Origin: Zygnema cylindricum | Taxonomy: Eukaryota > Streptophyta > Zygnematophyceae > Zygnematales > Zygnemataceae | DNA: 36,089 nt | Assembly: GCA_037447655.1 (NCBI GenBank) | Contig: JBBHKE010003022.1 | Coordinates: 1-36,089, forward strand | Direction: 5' to 3' | In this document: positions 1-11,039 of the stretch, one piece after another | Layout: each line of letters starts with the position of its first letter | How positions within the stretch are numbered: the first letter of the stretch is position 1 | The notes under the pieces: model-generated | The model's database searches: none | What the model was told of the DNA's origin: nothing | Seen by the model: only the letters and a program-made list of their open reading frames with translations | Position numbers and translations under genes: made by a program

Positions 1-212
1 TTTCAAAAAGTTTAAAATCAACACAGAGCCAGCTCCAGGAATACCAGGATTTCCCACAGTTTCCGAAAATAAAAATGAAAAAACAAGGGATAAAATTAGA
101 CTTACTTTCTAAAATAGCATCCATGATAATAGTCGACGTAAACAAAAGCCAAAAAAAAAAGTTGCCACGATGATTGCTTCACTACAGAGTGGCCTTCTCT
201 TCTAGTTTATAT

Positions 213-275
213 CTCCTATAATTTATGGCTCCTATAATTTATGCCTCCAACAATTTATGCCTCCAACAATTTATG
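213..275. repeat. 16-bp tandem repeat, four units
   Basis: Four head-to-tail units of about 16 bp. Units 1 and 2 read CTCCTATAATTTATG plus one base; units 3 and 4 read CTCCAACAATTTATG. The unit changes halfway through, which suggests two rounds of duplication. No gene overlaps it. Confidence 0.9.
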
Positions 276-1026
276 TTATTTACTGCCAGAATTCAACTCC
301 AGTCAGCAAATCTAAAGTGAGCCATTCAATTTTGTTCAAAACTGACCAAAAAATTGCATAGAAAGTCTGCACTTCCGAACAGAGCCAGAATTCAGAAATT
401 AAGCAGTACCGTTCCTAAGGAGAAAGCTATGCCATGGCTCTGCATGCGACAAAAGTCCAAGCACTCATTCACTGGCGGATCTCCTTCAGCAGCCATGGCT
501 GATTATCCAAGAGGGGCATCCTAATCCGTACATGTACGAAAGTGCGCAGGCGACATAGACAGCGTAGATCGGTTGCTGGTTACTTTCATTCCGAAGACAA
601 AATAGTCGTTCAGATTTTGTGCGGCTTACTTAGCAATTTCTTAACAGCAGGCTAATTGAAAGCGGTTTGTTATGCGGCAGTCAATCGGTACGAGCTTGTT
701 TCAGTGAGACTAATCCACCTAGGACACGTGTCAGATTTCACGAGCAAGAGTGCTTAGATAACTTTTCGAGCATGGAGAATCTTTTTTTGGTGTAAACATA
801 ATTTTTGTACTTTTGTAGTGTCGTACATTTTTACCACGCATGCACGGTGTTGTGCAGATTTGGTTCCGTAAGCATGAAGCTACAGTACAGTACAGTCAAT
901 TGTAAGACTTTTTTTTTTGCGTCGCTCGGCAATATTAGAGCTGTCATTGAATATTCCGATTGTGATCTATGTACTGAACTGTAGCGAGCCCTGGAAAGTC
1001 AATTCTTTTGCAAACTGGAAAGTCTT
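276..1026. other. gene-free stretch
   Basis: No convincing coding exon on either strand. The only structure seen is a short TACAG-TACAG-TACAG run near 881-895, which resembles palindromic TACAGTAC motifs found elsewhere in the window. Confidence 0.5.
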
Positions 1027-1214
1027 CACTTAACTCGGCACAGCTGTCCTGCACTGTCTGTGAAGCTGTAGCCTGTACTGCTTAGCACGACAGAAAGTAA
1101 AAAGCATGTAGCATATAGTGCGCCGACTGTGGGGCTCGAACCCTATTGTAGGATCCACTTAACAAGTCACAACTGTCCTCCACCGGCTATAAAGCTGACG
1201 TCTGGACTGTTCAG
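1027..1214. repeat. two diverged direct copies (~59 bp) flanking a tRNA fragment
   Basis: The segment at 1027-1085 (CACTTAACTCGGCACAGCTG...) recurs at 1156-1214 (CACTTAACAAGTCACAACTG...) with roughly three quarters identity by eye and no gaps. Between the copies lies a 22-bp piece of tRNA sequence. A tRNA-derived SINE or a decayed tandem duplication is possible. Confidence 0.6.
1122..1143 (-). pseudogene. tRNA-Lys 3' end fragment
   Basis: These 22 bases match the 3' acceptor strand, T-arm and B-box portion of the intact tRNA-Lys at 1764-1835 with one mismatch. Nothing resembling the D-arm or anticodon arm follows, so it is a broken copy. Same orientation as the intact gene, about 640 bp away. 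Confidence 0.65.
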
Positions 1215-1329
1215 AATTTAAAAAAACTACTCGCTCGACTTAGGGCGTGTCCCCATGTAATCGTAACTTAGCGAGGATTTTCCGTACACGATTTTCAAGT
1301 GTCCCAATGCATAGAAACGAAATCGTTAC

Positions 1330-1546
1330 TTAAGTCTGTGACGATTGTATACGTCGACAATGCCCGTCACCGTTGTCAACGTCTACAATCTGTGTTGTCG
1401 CACTGTATTTTTGAAACTGCTTTTGCGTGACATTGTAGACGTACAGCCTTCCATCCCCCGTGCTGTTCAAGGTTGAAGAAGATGTCTTTGCGTCTCCTGT
1501 CCAGTTGCGTGAAATGACATTGAATTCTTGGGACAATGAGACCCCT
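1330..1546 (-). CDS. possible orphan exon, unknown product
   Basis: On the minus strand an acceptor-like tract (TTTTTTTGCAG) ends at 1547 and is followed by an open frame of about 70 codons to a stop at 1330. It contains several N-glycosylation-like NxS/T sites (NWT, NST, NVT) and the segment DGRLYVYNVTQKQFQKY. A second open frame just upstream (about 1547-1673) also has plausible protein composition. I do not recognise a family and see no start codon or further exons. It may be a decayed gene or chance; low confidence. Confidence 0.2.
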
Positions 1547-1763
1547 GCAAAAAAATATCCGTACTGTTTATTTCAATGTAAAATTTTGCATGACGTGGCC
1601 GTGGGTCAAAACACGGGACGACAACGTACATTCTAAGGTTGTACTTTGGAGAAGACGCACATTGTACTTTCAATTTTGGCCAAAATTCAATTACGAATTC
1701 TGAAATTCAGATATAGACAAAGGGTATAACAGAGTGAAGACATGAAAAAATTACAAGTCCGTC

Positions 1764-1835
1764 GCCGACCGTGGGGCTCGAACCCACGACCACCAGGTTA
1801 AAAGCCTGGCGCTCTACCAGCTGAGCTAGGTCGGC
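1764..1835 (-). tRNA. tRNA-Lys (UUU)
   Basis: On the minus strand a 72-nt cloverleaf folds completely: acceptor stem GCCGACC/GGTCGGC, D stem GCTC/GAGC, anticodon stem CCAGG/CCTGG with loop CTTTTAA (anticodon TTT), variable loop TGGTC, T stem GTGGG/CCCAC with loop TTCGAGC. The internal A box and B box promoters are intact. There is no intron, and CCA is not encoded, as expected for a nuclear gene. Confidence 0.95.
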
Positions 1836-2750
1836 TGTGTATGTTTATAATATTTTTAAATAATTAAATTTTATTAAACATCATATTTTTCATTTTTGTC
1901 TCTAATTTGATGACACGTGTCATAGCTATTTCAAATCGATTGTTCGACACGTGGATGGCAGCTGTAATTCCTCTGTGCGGAAAGTTTCTTTTGCAAGTGC
2001 TCCTGAAGAAATCATTTTACTTCAAATTCGCTTCTAGAAGTCTGCAACCTTAATGTTCTCTGGCCATTTCTGCTCCAGACCACTTCTTCCGCCCATTTCT
2101 TCTGAGCTCTTTCTCCACTCTTTGAAAAACTGAAACACTAGTGTCTGTGCCTTTTTAAGCTGGCCATTGCTAGACTTTTTGAGACAATAAAGCCCATTCT
2201 TTGGTCAGAACATGCATTAATTGACCATGGAATGATAACTTTTTTTTCCTTCGCTGCTTCATACTACTTTTATAGAAGTAGCTGGCATTGCTAAAAGTTA
2301 TTTTTTTATCATAGGCTTTTACAGGTTTTGCTTTTCTATTGATTTCAATGGCTAAATAGCGTGTGTGCCCAGCACAGGTCTTAGGGATTAAAAGCCAGAG
2401 AGAGATGGCAAAGAGCATTTTATATGTACATAGATATAAACATATGTATATAAATTTTAATTTATTATCTTTTAGAATGTGCTAATTTTGATCATTTGTA
2501 AAACCTCCGAAAGTAGCAGTTTTCCGTTTACACTGTTCGGTTTCACTTACTAAAACGGAGGTGAAGTTCTTTGCTATAATTATTCTTTTCTGAACCTTAG
2601 AGGTGCTTTTAGGATAGACACAGAGGAGATCTCGACCGTACGATAGATTCCCTGTCATCTTTCTTTCTTTTTCTCATCTTGGAGGACTCATTCGCGGCAA
2701 TTAAGCTTTTTCCTTCGGAGTTAAAAAAGATTGTACTTGAAATTGTAAGG
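1836..2750. other. gene-free stretch upstream of the LESV-like gene
   Basis: AT-rich sequence with no supported gene. Short open frames here lack start codons in good context, splice sites or recognisable motifs. Confidence 0.5.
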
Positions 2751-2753
2751 TTA

Positions 2754-2761
2754 TTATATAC
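2754..2761 (+). promoter_or_regulatory. candidate TATA box of the LESV-like gene
   Basis: TTATATAC lies about 100 bp before the first in-frame ATG (2861). That spacing would give a 5' leader of roughly 70 nt. It supports, but does not prove, the chosen start. Confidence 0.4.
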
Positions 2762-2860
2762 AGCGGTGACACCAAGAAGTATTCTCATTGTTTACGTCAA
2801 ATATTATTTTCTTTTCTCGGACAGTCATAACTACTTTCGCGAATTACGACGGCCTTGCAA

Positions 2861-5800
2861 ATGTCTCAAACAGGGTTTTTTGGACCATACAATATTGCCT
2901 CTGTGGATACAAAAAGCCAATTGCATTATTTCTCATCCCTCTCCCCTGGCAATTGTCATCATGCCTTAAGAAGAAGAAATGGCCAATTCAAACCAGAAGT
3001 GGTTGATCCACTCAGCTTCGCCCTTTATTTGGACACAAGATTATATAAACAGTTGCAGATAAACACTGCTAAAACCCCCTGTTCAAGTCAATTTTTTTCT
3101 CTTCCAGTTAACAAATCTGACAGAGGTCAAAGAAAGAATCTGCAATTCTGTTTGAGTCGACGCCTGTGCCAACCAAATTGGTCACAGAATTTCAACAGAA
3201 GAAATGTGGAGACAGGTGGATTTGTCCGATTATCGGCCCGCGGTCCTGGGAGTGATGCCTCTTATCTCACAATGTGGAAACGAGCTCGTGAAAGGGAAGA
3301 GATGGAGCGTAAGGAGAAAGAATTGGATATGTTGAGGGAAGAGGAAGAAAGGCGAGCCAAAGAAGCGGAAGCCATGACTATGGTCCGGAGACAAGAGCAG
3401 TTTTCTGCAATTGCTGAGGTGTGAACAACAACACTGCCCATCACTATTAGAGTAAATCACTCTAGTTTGAGTAAATATGTATTTGACCCAAATCATGAAT
3501 GAGTGCTAATAACATTATTTAGGTGAGTGACCCTCATAATGAGCCACGTCGCAAATCATAATTTAGTGTAGTTAATTCTAATAAAGTGTTAACGCTAATA
3601 ATTCCCTAACTTAATTAGCTGGTGGTGAACCACAACCTGTCTTTTTGGATGGGATTTTTTTTTGACTGGTTGTTATCTCTAATTCCTAAATCGAAATGTA
3701 CGCGTTATTGACTAAGTCGTACACGTCCCATGTCATTATTTGTTGTTAATTATTGAGCGAGCCATTGAATTTTATGTATGCCTCCGAAAACTGTACGTAC
3801 ACTTTCAAATTGTGTATTTTTAGTTGATCATCTTAGTCATTTGGAGTTTCCTGTGAAGCTGTGTTGCACATGTCCATATTTTTTGTCATTGACTTTATTT
3901 GACCTTCTGTGAGGGTAAAACGCTTCAGTTCTTGAAAAATCAGATTGGCTGTGGCCCATGTTTAGAGCATCGCATATTTGACAAGCTACTATTTGCTGTT
4001 GAGTGATGTCCATCAGGGATGATGACCCAAAACTGGCCGGATGGGCCCCAGCTCTAACATGACTTCAAATGTTTACACTCATCTATTTCCTATGTTTTTC
4101 GTATGAAAGGTGCCGGAGGAGGAACGCCGAAAAGTGGAAAAACAGCAGATTGTCGACCGTGCAGCAGCTGCTTTGGCGGCTATCGAGTCAGTTTTGGCGG
4201 ATGTGGACAGAGATCGTTTACGAAAGCAAGGGGAAAGGGGCCGTCCGACATCAGAGAATCAACCAGGATGGGCAGGAGGGCAGAAGCTGGCATTACATGC
4301 AAACAGGGGACCAATTAAAGGGCCTGCAGTCACTGCAAGTAAGGACAACTTATCTCCTTCAGATGGTTTTGGTGGTCTTATTACGATTGTCATTGAGTAT
4401 TTCAGAGGAAATTATATGCTTGCTTTGTTTATCAAATAACTCTCATTGGACATAAAACAATGTTGACATCGTTTACTCAGTGTATATACATTCTCTGTTA
4501 CACACTTCATTCTATTTTACTGTTTACAGTTAACTCTCTTAACTCCTGTAGGCTGACCCAGTTTACAATTTTTATTTATTTTATTTGTGTACCCGACAGG
4601 ACTGACGACACCTGGCAAATCAAGCCCACAATCAACAGTTTCTAGCACTGATGATGGGTCTAGTGGGGATGTTAACTCATCTCGCACTTTGGCAAGGAAC
4701 TCAACACCTGGGCCTGACTTCTGGACATGGGCTCCACCTCCCGTTTCAGAAAAGTCTGACAGAGGGGCACCGAATAGGTCTGAGCCGAAACTGAAGAAGA
4801 AAACATCACCATCGAATAATAAGCCTTCATATTCTGTTCTTGAACTCGATAGAGCAGAACCCGAATCTTTTGAACTCCCGCTGGAGAGCGAATCTGCAGC
4901 GACCGATTTGTCGTCCATTTTTCAATCAAGGGCTGTCCCCTCACTTCCTCCTTTGCAGTCATTATTGGAAATTGAACAGGAGTCAGGTCTGTTGCAGGAG
5001 GTAGAGGTTGAAGTAGCACGAGCCTTGGAGTGGGCAAACCTCCAAGTTCCTGATTTGGAAGGAGAGACTGCCGATGTTGTTAAGGGCAAGGAAGAATCGA
5101 AGGAGGAAAGCGGATTCCACGCAGATGGGTCAAGGTGGTGGAGGGAGACAGGCGTAGACGAGAGAGCGAATGGAGAAGTCTGTAAGTGGACGGTTGTGAG
5201 AGGAGTGAGTGCAGATGGATCTACAGAATGGGAGGAGAAGTGGTGGGAAACAACAGATCCTTTCGAGTATAAAGAACTAGGAGCCGAGAAGTCGGGAAGA
5301 GATTCAAACGGAGGAGTTTGGAGGGAGATGTGGCGTGAGGCTATGTGGCAGGTGAGGAAGTGGTGATATGGTGACAGATATGTGCTTTCTTGACTATAAT
5401 GCAACTAGAAATGCTGGAACCAATGTGATAATGTAATGATTTTTATAATTGCATCGACACCCTGGGAGGTTTCATTGAAAGAGAATTCACAGGTATTTGG
5501 ACGATTCGTAAGGGGGGGTTATTTCTTAAATTTTTTCCCAATGAGTATTTATGTTCCAGGTATTCCATTTGATCTGCTAGAGCATCTTTATATAATACAC
5601 AATGTTAGTGCTCATCTTTTGTATGACACGTTGACAAGCAATCCGTCACGGTCATGATTAATGGAGGCAGGGATTTGTTTGTTTTTTTATTCTCATGTGA
5701 GTAGTGTGTCTCATATAGTGTAATTGTGGTGTCTATTGTCTGATATATGCTGGTGCTTTGGGATCCAGGATGCAAAAAACGGGCTTTTGCATATTGAAAA

Positions 5801-6753
5801 GAGTGCCGATAAATGGGCTCGGAATGGCAGTGGAGGAGAGTGGCATGAGAAGTGGTGGGAACACTATGATGCCCTAGGACACTCTGAAAAGTGGGCTGAT
5901 AAGTGGAGCAAAATCGATTTATCCACACCTCTTGAGGCAGGACATGCACACATTTGGCATGAGAGGTACATTTCCAATACACAGCTAATTGGCTCATTTG
6001 CAAATGGTCGTTTGGCGTCAATCTCTTGACGTAAATCCTTCACCATCTTCACCAACGTCTCAAGCTTACTTGATCCAATGTCACTTATTTTACAAAGTGC
6101 TTCTTCAAATCAATATGTTTCAATGCTTTTTGACAATTTTCGTTCCTGAAGTAGGTCACAAATCTCAGCGTCTATTTATTGCCTACCCTCAGCACCTAGT
6201 TGTAGTTTTCAATGTGGCAAATTGATGCTGGAGAAATGGTTCAAGACAATCGGGAGCCTCGGATTGTGTATTGTCGTCATGTCTGAGCACAAAATGTCAT
6301 ATGTTTTCAAAATGCTAATTTTTCTCTCTGTTCGATGTGGTCTTCTTTGCTTACTCAAGGTGGGGCGAAGAATACGATGGTAAGGGTGCGGCTATGAAGT
6401 ACACCGATAAGTGGGCCGAGAGGTTTGAGGCAGACGGAAGCCAAACAAAATGGGGAGACAAGTGGGCGGAGCAATTTGACCGCAATGCGAATGGACAGAA
6501 GGGAGGAGAAACATGGTGGGAAGGTTCCTCAGGAGAGCGTTGGAACCGGACCTGGGGTGAGGATCACAATGGATCCGGTTTAGTCCACAAGTATGGACAA
6601 AGCAGTAGTGGAGAGCATTGGGACACTACAGAGGCTATGGATACTTGGTATGAGAGAAGACCTCACTATGGTTTTAAAGAATGCCTCGATCATTCCAGAC
6701 GATTGCAGGAGTTGGGGAAGAAGAAACAGAAGGCTAAAAAACGGACATTATAA
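2861..6753 (+). CDS. LESV: LIKE EARLY STARVATION (ESV1/LESV family) starch-binding protein, chloroplast
   Basis: Five exons: 2861-3418, 4110-4338, 4600-5351, 5769-5965, 6360-6753. All introns are GT-AG and the phases agree, giving about 709 residues. The first ~60 residues are Ser-rich and fit a plastid transit peptide. Residues ~145-262 are charged and helical (EREEMERKEKELDM, PEEERRKVEKQQ). From about residue 430 to the C-terminus runs the repeated Trp/aromatic/acidic region of this family: KWTVVRGVSADGS, EWEEKWWE, HIEKSADKW, GHAHIWHERWGEEYDG, KYTDKWAERFEADG, RWNRTWGEDHNGSG, SSSGEHWDT. In Arabidopsis, ESV1 and LESV bind glucan and control the organisation and turnover of transitory starch granules. 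The long N-terminal part and the HIWHERWGE context favour LESV over ESV1. A stop lies in frame at 2828, so 2861 is the first ATG, but an upstream coding exon cannot be excluded. Codons spanning junctions are A|GA (262/263) and AG|G (579). Confidence 0.88.
3432..3602. mobile_element. MITE remnant in LESV intron 1
   Basis: CACTGCCCATCACTATTAG followed by GTAAATCAC resembles the left end of the MITE at 13311 (16 of 19 bases at the terminus, then GTTAATCACGCTAATTT versus GTAAATCACTCTAGTTT). The far end keeps GTTAACGCTAATA and then loses the terminal sequence, so the copy is truncated or decayed. Confidence 0.5.
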
Positions 6754-6896
6754 GAGAATATAGACAGTGTATTGGTTAGGTAATTGATAGGAAGTAAATT
6801 GTTATTTTTTGTTGTTTAGTTGTATCAAAATAGTTAGCGGTCCTGTTTGTAAAAATTATGTTCAGAGGCAAGCCTACTATGTAACACTTATTCACC

Positions 6897-6902
6897 AATA
6901 AA
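6897..6902 (+). terminator. polyadenylation signal of the LESV-like gene
   Basis: A canonical AATAAA lies 144 nt after the TAA stop, followed by TG-rich sequence. It is the natural 3' end signal for the gene. Confidence 0.55.
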
Positions 6903-8795
6903 TTTGAGCATGTTTTTTGATTGTGGTATTGGAGAGCTACGCCTTCATTCTTTCAAATTTTTATTGCAACCTTGGAAGTGTGTAAGCTCTGGTTGACGAA
7001 TGGGGACTGAAGGATTTTCAAAATGTTCAATGATAACTGGCAAATGATAGTGACTAGTTAGTTTACTCTTATGGATGTCAGATGTGTCTACTCAAGCTCT
7101 ATTTCTAGAATGACATTAACTGCTTCACTGCCCATCACTATTAGTGGAAAGAAATTACTAGTGTAAATGCCTAATTGAAATGCATAATACGTGTAAGGGG
7201 ACATGGCAAATTGTAGTCCACTCTCTCACATGCTGTTTTAACACTAGCTTATGATCTTTGACCCAAAAAAGTTGAGACCAAATTGGTTTTATGAACACTA
7301 ATAGTAATAGATAGTGTGTCGTCCTCTGAAGCTTCCCTGTAGATGAGAATGTGGATGTCTCCAACTTTTGTCTATGTGGGTGAGGAGAACCATACAAGGA
7401 ACAAATAATTGGGAATCTAATGTATATCTAGTGAAAGTTGGTATACATCCTCTTTGTCAAGTGGTGAAATGCTTCTAAATAATTTGGAAAACAAATGAGG
7501 AGTCACCACCCTATCCAAGAAAAAACGATTTCACAAAGCAAAGTTCACCGACTGTTAAAGATATTACTCAGAAATATTTATCATTCGCCATTTTCCAGTG
7601 CTTTCCAACAGAGTTTACCAACGGACAAATCACGTGCAGATCAATTTCATTTCGCCTAGCACAATTAATTTATGTCTTCTTTACATTTCCCTTTCACTGC
7701 CCGTTTTTTTGTCTGGGTATACCTCTTTGACCAGCAACAGGACAAGAAACAATACATCTAGTCTCTGAATACTAGTTCTCAAAAATCTAATAGTTACCGA
7801 TGACATCTGCAATGTCAAAGAACTGCTGATAAACCGTAAGATGTTTTGATTTAATATTACTTTCTGTACAGCGTATTGTAGTAATAAGAAAAAAGAATGG
7901 CACAAAATTCGTAACGGTCCTTCTACCAGGTTGCCATTCTATCTATAGAGATGTCTTCAGAAGCTCATTATACAGTCCATTTCTCAAATTATGGACTACT
8001 TTACATCTTCACTTCTCTTACCTTTCTAGACCTGATATGGAATGCAATTGCTCCAAAGAACAATGTTTACTGAAAAGGAAAAAGTGCAACGCAAGTGGAT
8101 GAAAGATTAATAATGGAGAGGGGGAAAAATTTGCGAACAAGTTTGCAATGCTAGGTAACATAATAGCTAACAACGACATATGGAAGCGACATATCAATGG
8201 TGGTTCATTAATCGTAATTACTCGATTCAACATACAGAATAATACTATATAGTATCTCAGAGTATACTATATAGTACACAAGTATACACTCATTGCGACG
8301 CCTGAACTGGCATTAGAAAAAAACTAGAAAAAAACTTACCTTCTGAATGAATCTTACAAAGCCAAACCAGAAATCCTGAAGCAATCAAAACTGTGATTTT
8401 CAACCTTTGAAAATAATTTGCCGTGATGTGTGTCAGCAGCTCCAAGCTAACGCCACAAACTCTTCATACTTAGACAAGATGTCTAAAATTTCATATTCGC
8501 CATTTACCTCCTTTCATCCGCCTCCAACTTTTACATTTCTCGCTCAGTATGTCTCTCTTCTGTGACTATTCTAATGAGCTCTGGAAAGAGGTAAAAAGCT
8601 AGCATGACTATCAGCATTAGCCGGAGTAACAAATATACGATGATGCAGTCATGTACAATATGATGTCTGTGGATCACACATACCACATTGGCCACCAACT
8701 TAGGGTTGTTGTAGGCGAATCTGAAGCATAATGAACGCTCCAGATTTCAGCACTTTAGGTCTGTCTATGTTTAACGTATTGGAGTAATGAGAAAG
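6903..8795. other. gene-free stretch with small palindromes
   Basis: No coding exon could be supported. At 7126-7144 the MITE end CACTGCCCATCACTATTAG recurs, and CACTAATAGTAATAG at 7296 could be its inverted partner (about 190 bp apart). At 8243-8278 two copies of TACTATATAGTA form adjacent palindromes. Confidence 0.45.
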
Positions 8796-8817
8796 TACAG
8801 TACAGTACTGTACTGTA
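8796..8817. repeat. perfect 22-bp palindrome
   Basis: TACAGTACAGT is followed immediately by its exact reverse complement. Similar TACAGTACTGTA motifs occur at 881-895, 16593-16603 and 17918-17933. It lies about 550 bp before the PSBR start codon. Function unknown. Confidence 0.85.
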
Positions 8818-9091
8818 GCAGTACTTTTGCAACAAGTATTTCGTACATCTCTAACCAGGGGATATTTACGTTGTCCGTACAATATATCCGCAAGGTTTGC
8901 CAAACCGAGCCGGAACTGGTGGACGACTGTAACTTTCCTGAAATTCGTACTGTATTCAAAGCTGTTTTGAGTGTTTTCCATTAACGACTCGAACTAAACG
9001 TAATACAGAATTCAGGAAAGGCTGAACCACGCAATGTGCGATAAGGTGCGGCCAAACGTGAGGCTCCAGAAGTTCCACGGCCCACGGGCAG

Positions 9092-9265
9092 CCAATCAAT
9101 ATTCTTCCGACCAGCTATCCGAATTTCATTCCAAAGCCTTCGGATTCTGTGCGGATGCCACGCCGAAGTCTCCTCTCCTCTCATTGGCTCCGCAAATACC
9201 GACAAAATGCCACGTCAACCAAAAAAGTTTTCATCCCCTATTTTTTTGTTCACATCCATATATAT
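9092..9265 (+). promoter_or_regulatory. PSBR promoter elements
   Basis: CCAAT at 9092, an inverted CCAAT (ATTGG) at 9183, a G-box-like GCCACGTCA at 9210-9218 and TATATAT at 9259-9265 line up before the ATG at 9365. The TATA position predicts a leader of about 75 nt. An ACGT core next to TATA is typical of light-regulated photosynthesis genes; the regulation itself is inferred. Confidence 0.55.
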
Positions 9266-9364
9266 CATCACTCAGTCAGCTGATTCATGAGCCCTAGATC
9301 TGCAATTACTACAATTTTCTATCTGTGAAAATCCTTTGTTGCTTCTACCAAAAACATACTAGCT

Positions 9365-10476
9365 ATGGCTGCCCTTGCTTCTTCCATCGCTACCTCCAGC
9401 TTCACCGGAGTTGCGTTGCCAAGCTTGGCTGTGAAGAAGTCCGTCAGGACCTCCAGGTCTCTTAACGTTCAGGCCAGCGGTGGCAAGAAGACCGTTACCA
9501 AGACCCCTAACGGTATGCAAGCAAACATAACTGAACCTGTATATTTCTAGTTTTTCTGATTTATAACTCCTTTCGGTTCTTTTCGTAGAAGTATCGAAGT
9601 ATTTTGCATTATATGAATTTAAAAAGATGTAAAAGCTGCACTAGTTATGTAGAACGGGATATTTGTAGGTTAGTGTAAATGTTGCTGATAGTCGCGGCAA
9701 ATCTGTGTAAAGTGCCATTACTATTCGTGTATTCCACTTCATATTGTTATCTATTTAAAAAAAAGAATTTTAGATTATGTCATTTCATTCTATGTTATTT
9801 TCCATTTCAATAAAGAAATTCATAGAAGGCATACTGTATGGCTGATGTTTCTCATACTCTATGCCTGCAGGTCCTTCCGGTGACAACAAGTTCAAGGTTG
9901 ATGCCTCAGGAAGATCACCAAAAGTAAGTACTTGCAATATCTTTTTCCCCCAATCTTACGTTACAGTACTTTTTTTGCAATATTTAATTGTGCTATTTGT
10001 AGAATTGTGATGGCTGCGTCCTCACACATCCTTAAATTTGCTACAGGGAAAGGGAGTGTACCAGTTCACCAAGAAGTACGGTGCCAACGTCGATGGTTAC
10101 AGGTAATTTGTGTTTTTTCTGTTTGCTATCCCAATTTTGCTCGTTTCTCATTGCTTACCGGTGATTGCTGTACTTGAATGGACGTCATGCTGATGTAATG
10201 TTTCTGTATGGATTGCAGCCCCATCTGGACCCCTGATGAATGGAGCGCGAAGGGTGGAACCTACGAGGGTGGTAAGTTTGCTCTCCACTACTGTTATTTT
10301 TACGTGCTTTATTATATTTATAGATTGATTTTCTGTAAGTGGTCGTTATTGCTGATTCTTTCATTACTCCGTGATTGACCGCAGGTGCTGCTGGACTTGC
10401 CTTGTGGGCTGTGACATTCGCTGCTCTTTTGGGAGTTGGAATCATCTTGGTCGTTAACACCAGTGCTCTTTCTTAG
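9365..10476 (+). CDS. PSBR: Photosystem II 10 kDa protein PsbR
   Basis: Five exons: 9365-9512, 9871-9923, 10047-10102, 10219-10271, 10385-10476. All junctions are GT-AG and in phase; the product is 133 residues, the usual length for PsbR precursors (~130-140). Residues 1-37 are rich in Ala, Ser and Thr with no acidic residue and end at NVQASGG: a chloroplast transit peptide. The mature part has the family signatures FKVDASGRSPKGKGVYQF, KKYGANVDGYSPIW and DEWSAKGGTYEGG. One membrane helix follows (AAGLALWAVTFAALLGVG...) and the end is NTSALS. PsbR helps stabilise PsbP/PsbQ binding and the oxygen-evolving complex on the lumenal side of PSII. Four introns interrupt a very short gene and the middle three exons are only 53-56 nt. 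Promoter elements lie just upstream. Confidence 0.97.
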
Positions 10477-11039
10477 ATTGGCCAGTCTTGCCTGTACAGT
10501 CGGATATTAATGAAGATGTTAGTGATTTTTTTTTTTCAAAATTGTATGTTCACACTATGAAAAAGTAAAGATTTGGCTGAAATTTTGGCCTTGGGTTACT
10601 AATTAACGGCTTTGAAGGGAGAGCGTCAAATAGCTGCTTAATATGTGGTTATGGGTGTAGAGTTAAAAATGTTAACGCTCTTTTGACAAGATATAATGTT
10701 GAGTCCCAGCCTGTTTGGTTGAATATTTGCCGATTTGATGATCTTTGTTGTCTTGAAGTAATCATCTCACATGCCATTATCTATCTGGCTGTTGTGGTTT
10801 TCGTTGTTAATGTTTTGAGTTGATTCCAAAATAGTTTGACTTTGAGAAAGTGATGAGAAAGGGATGAAATGGTTATTGGTTGAGACTAGTCTCCTTGCCA
10901 GCATGAAATTGGTTGTCAGATGGCAAATCCGTACCAAATCCAGGCAAATCTATTTGTTACCTTTTAGGGTTTCGAGCGACCTCAGCAGTTTTTTTCGGGA
11001 CTTGAAACTCAGTCAATTAGTGTTACGTCTGTAGCAAAA
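10477..11039. other. PSBR 3' flank, gene-free
   Basis: Contains the PSBR 3' UTR. I see no clear AATAAA within 100 bp and no other gene. Confidence 0.5.

Noticed and set aside
2679-2969. 96-codon open frame before the LESV-like gene
   Set aside because: It would start with TTG, has no recognisable motif, and overlaps the likely promoter (TATA-like at 2754).
8981-9205. Minus-strand open frame in the PSBR promoter
   Set aside because: It covers the CCAAT and ACGT promoter elements, has no splice sites or motif, and its length is what a GC-rich promoter gives by chance.
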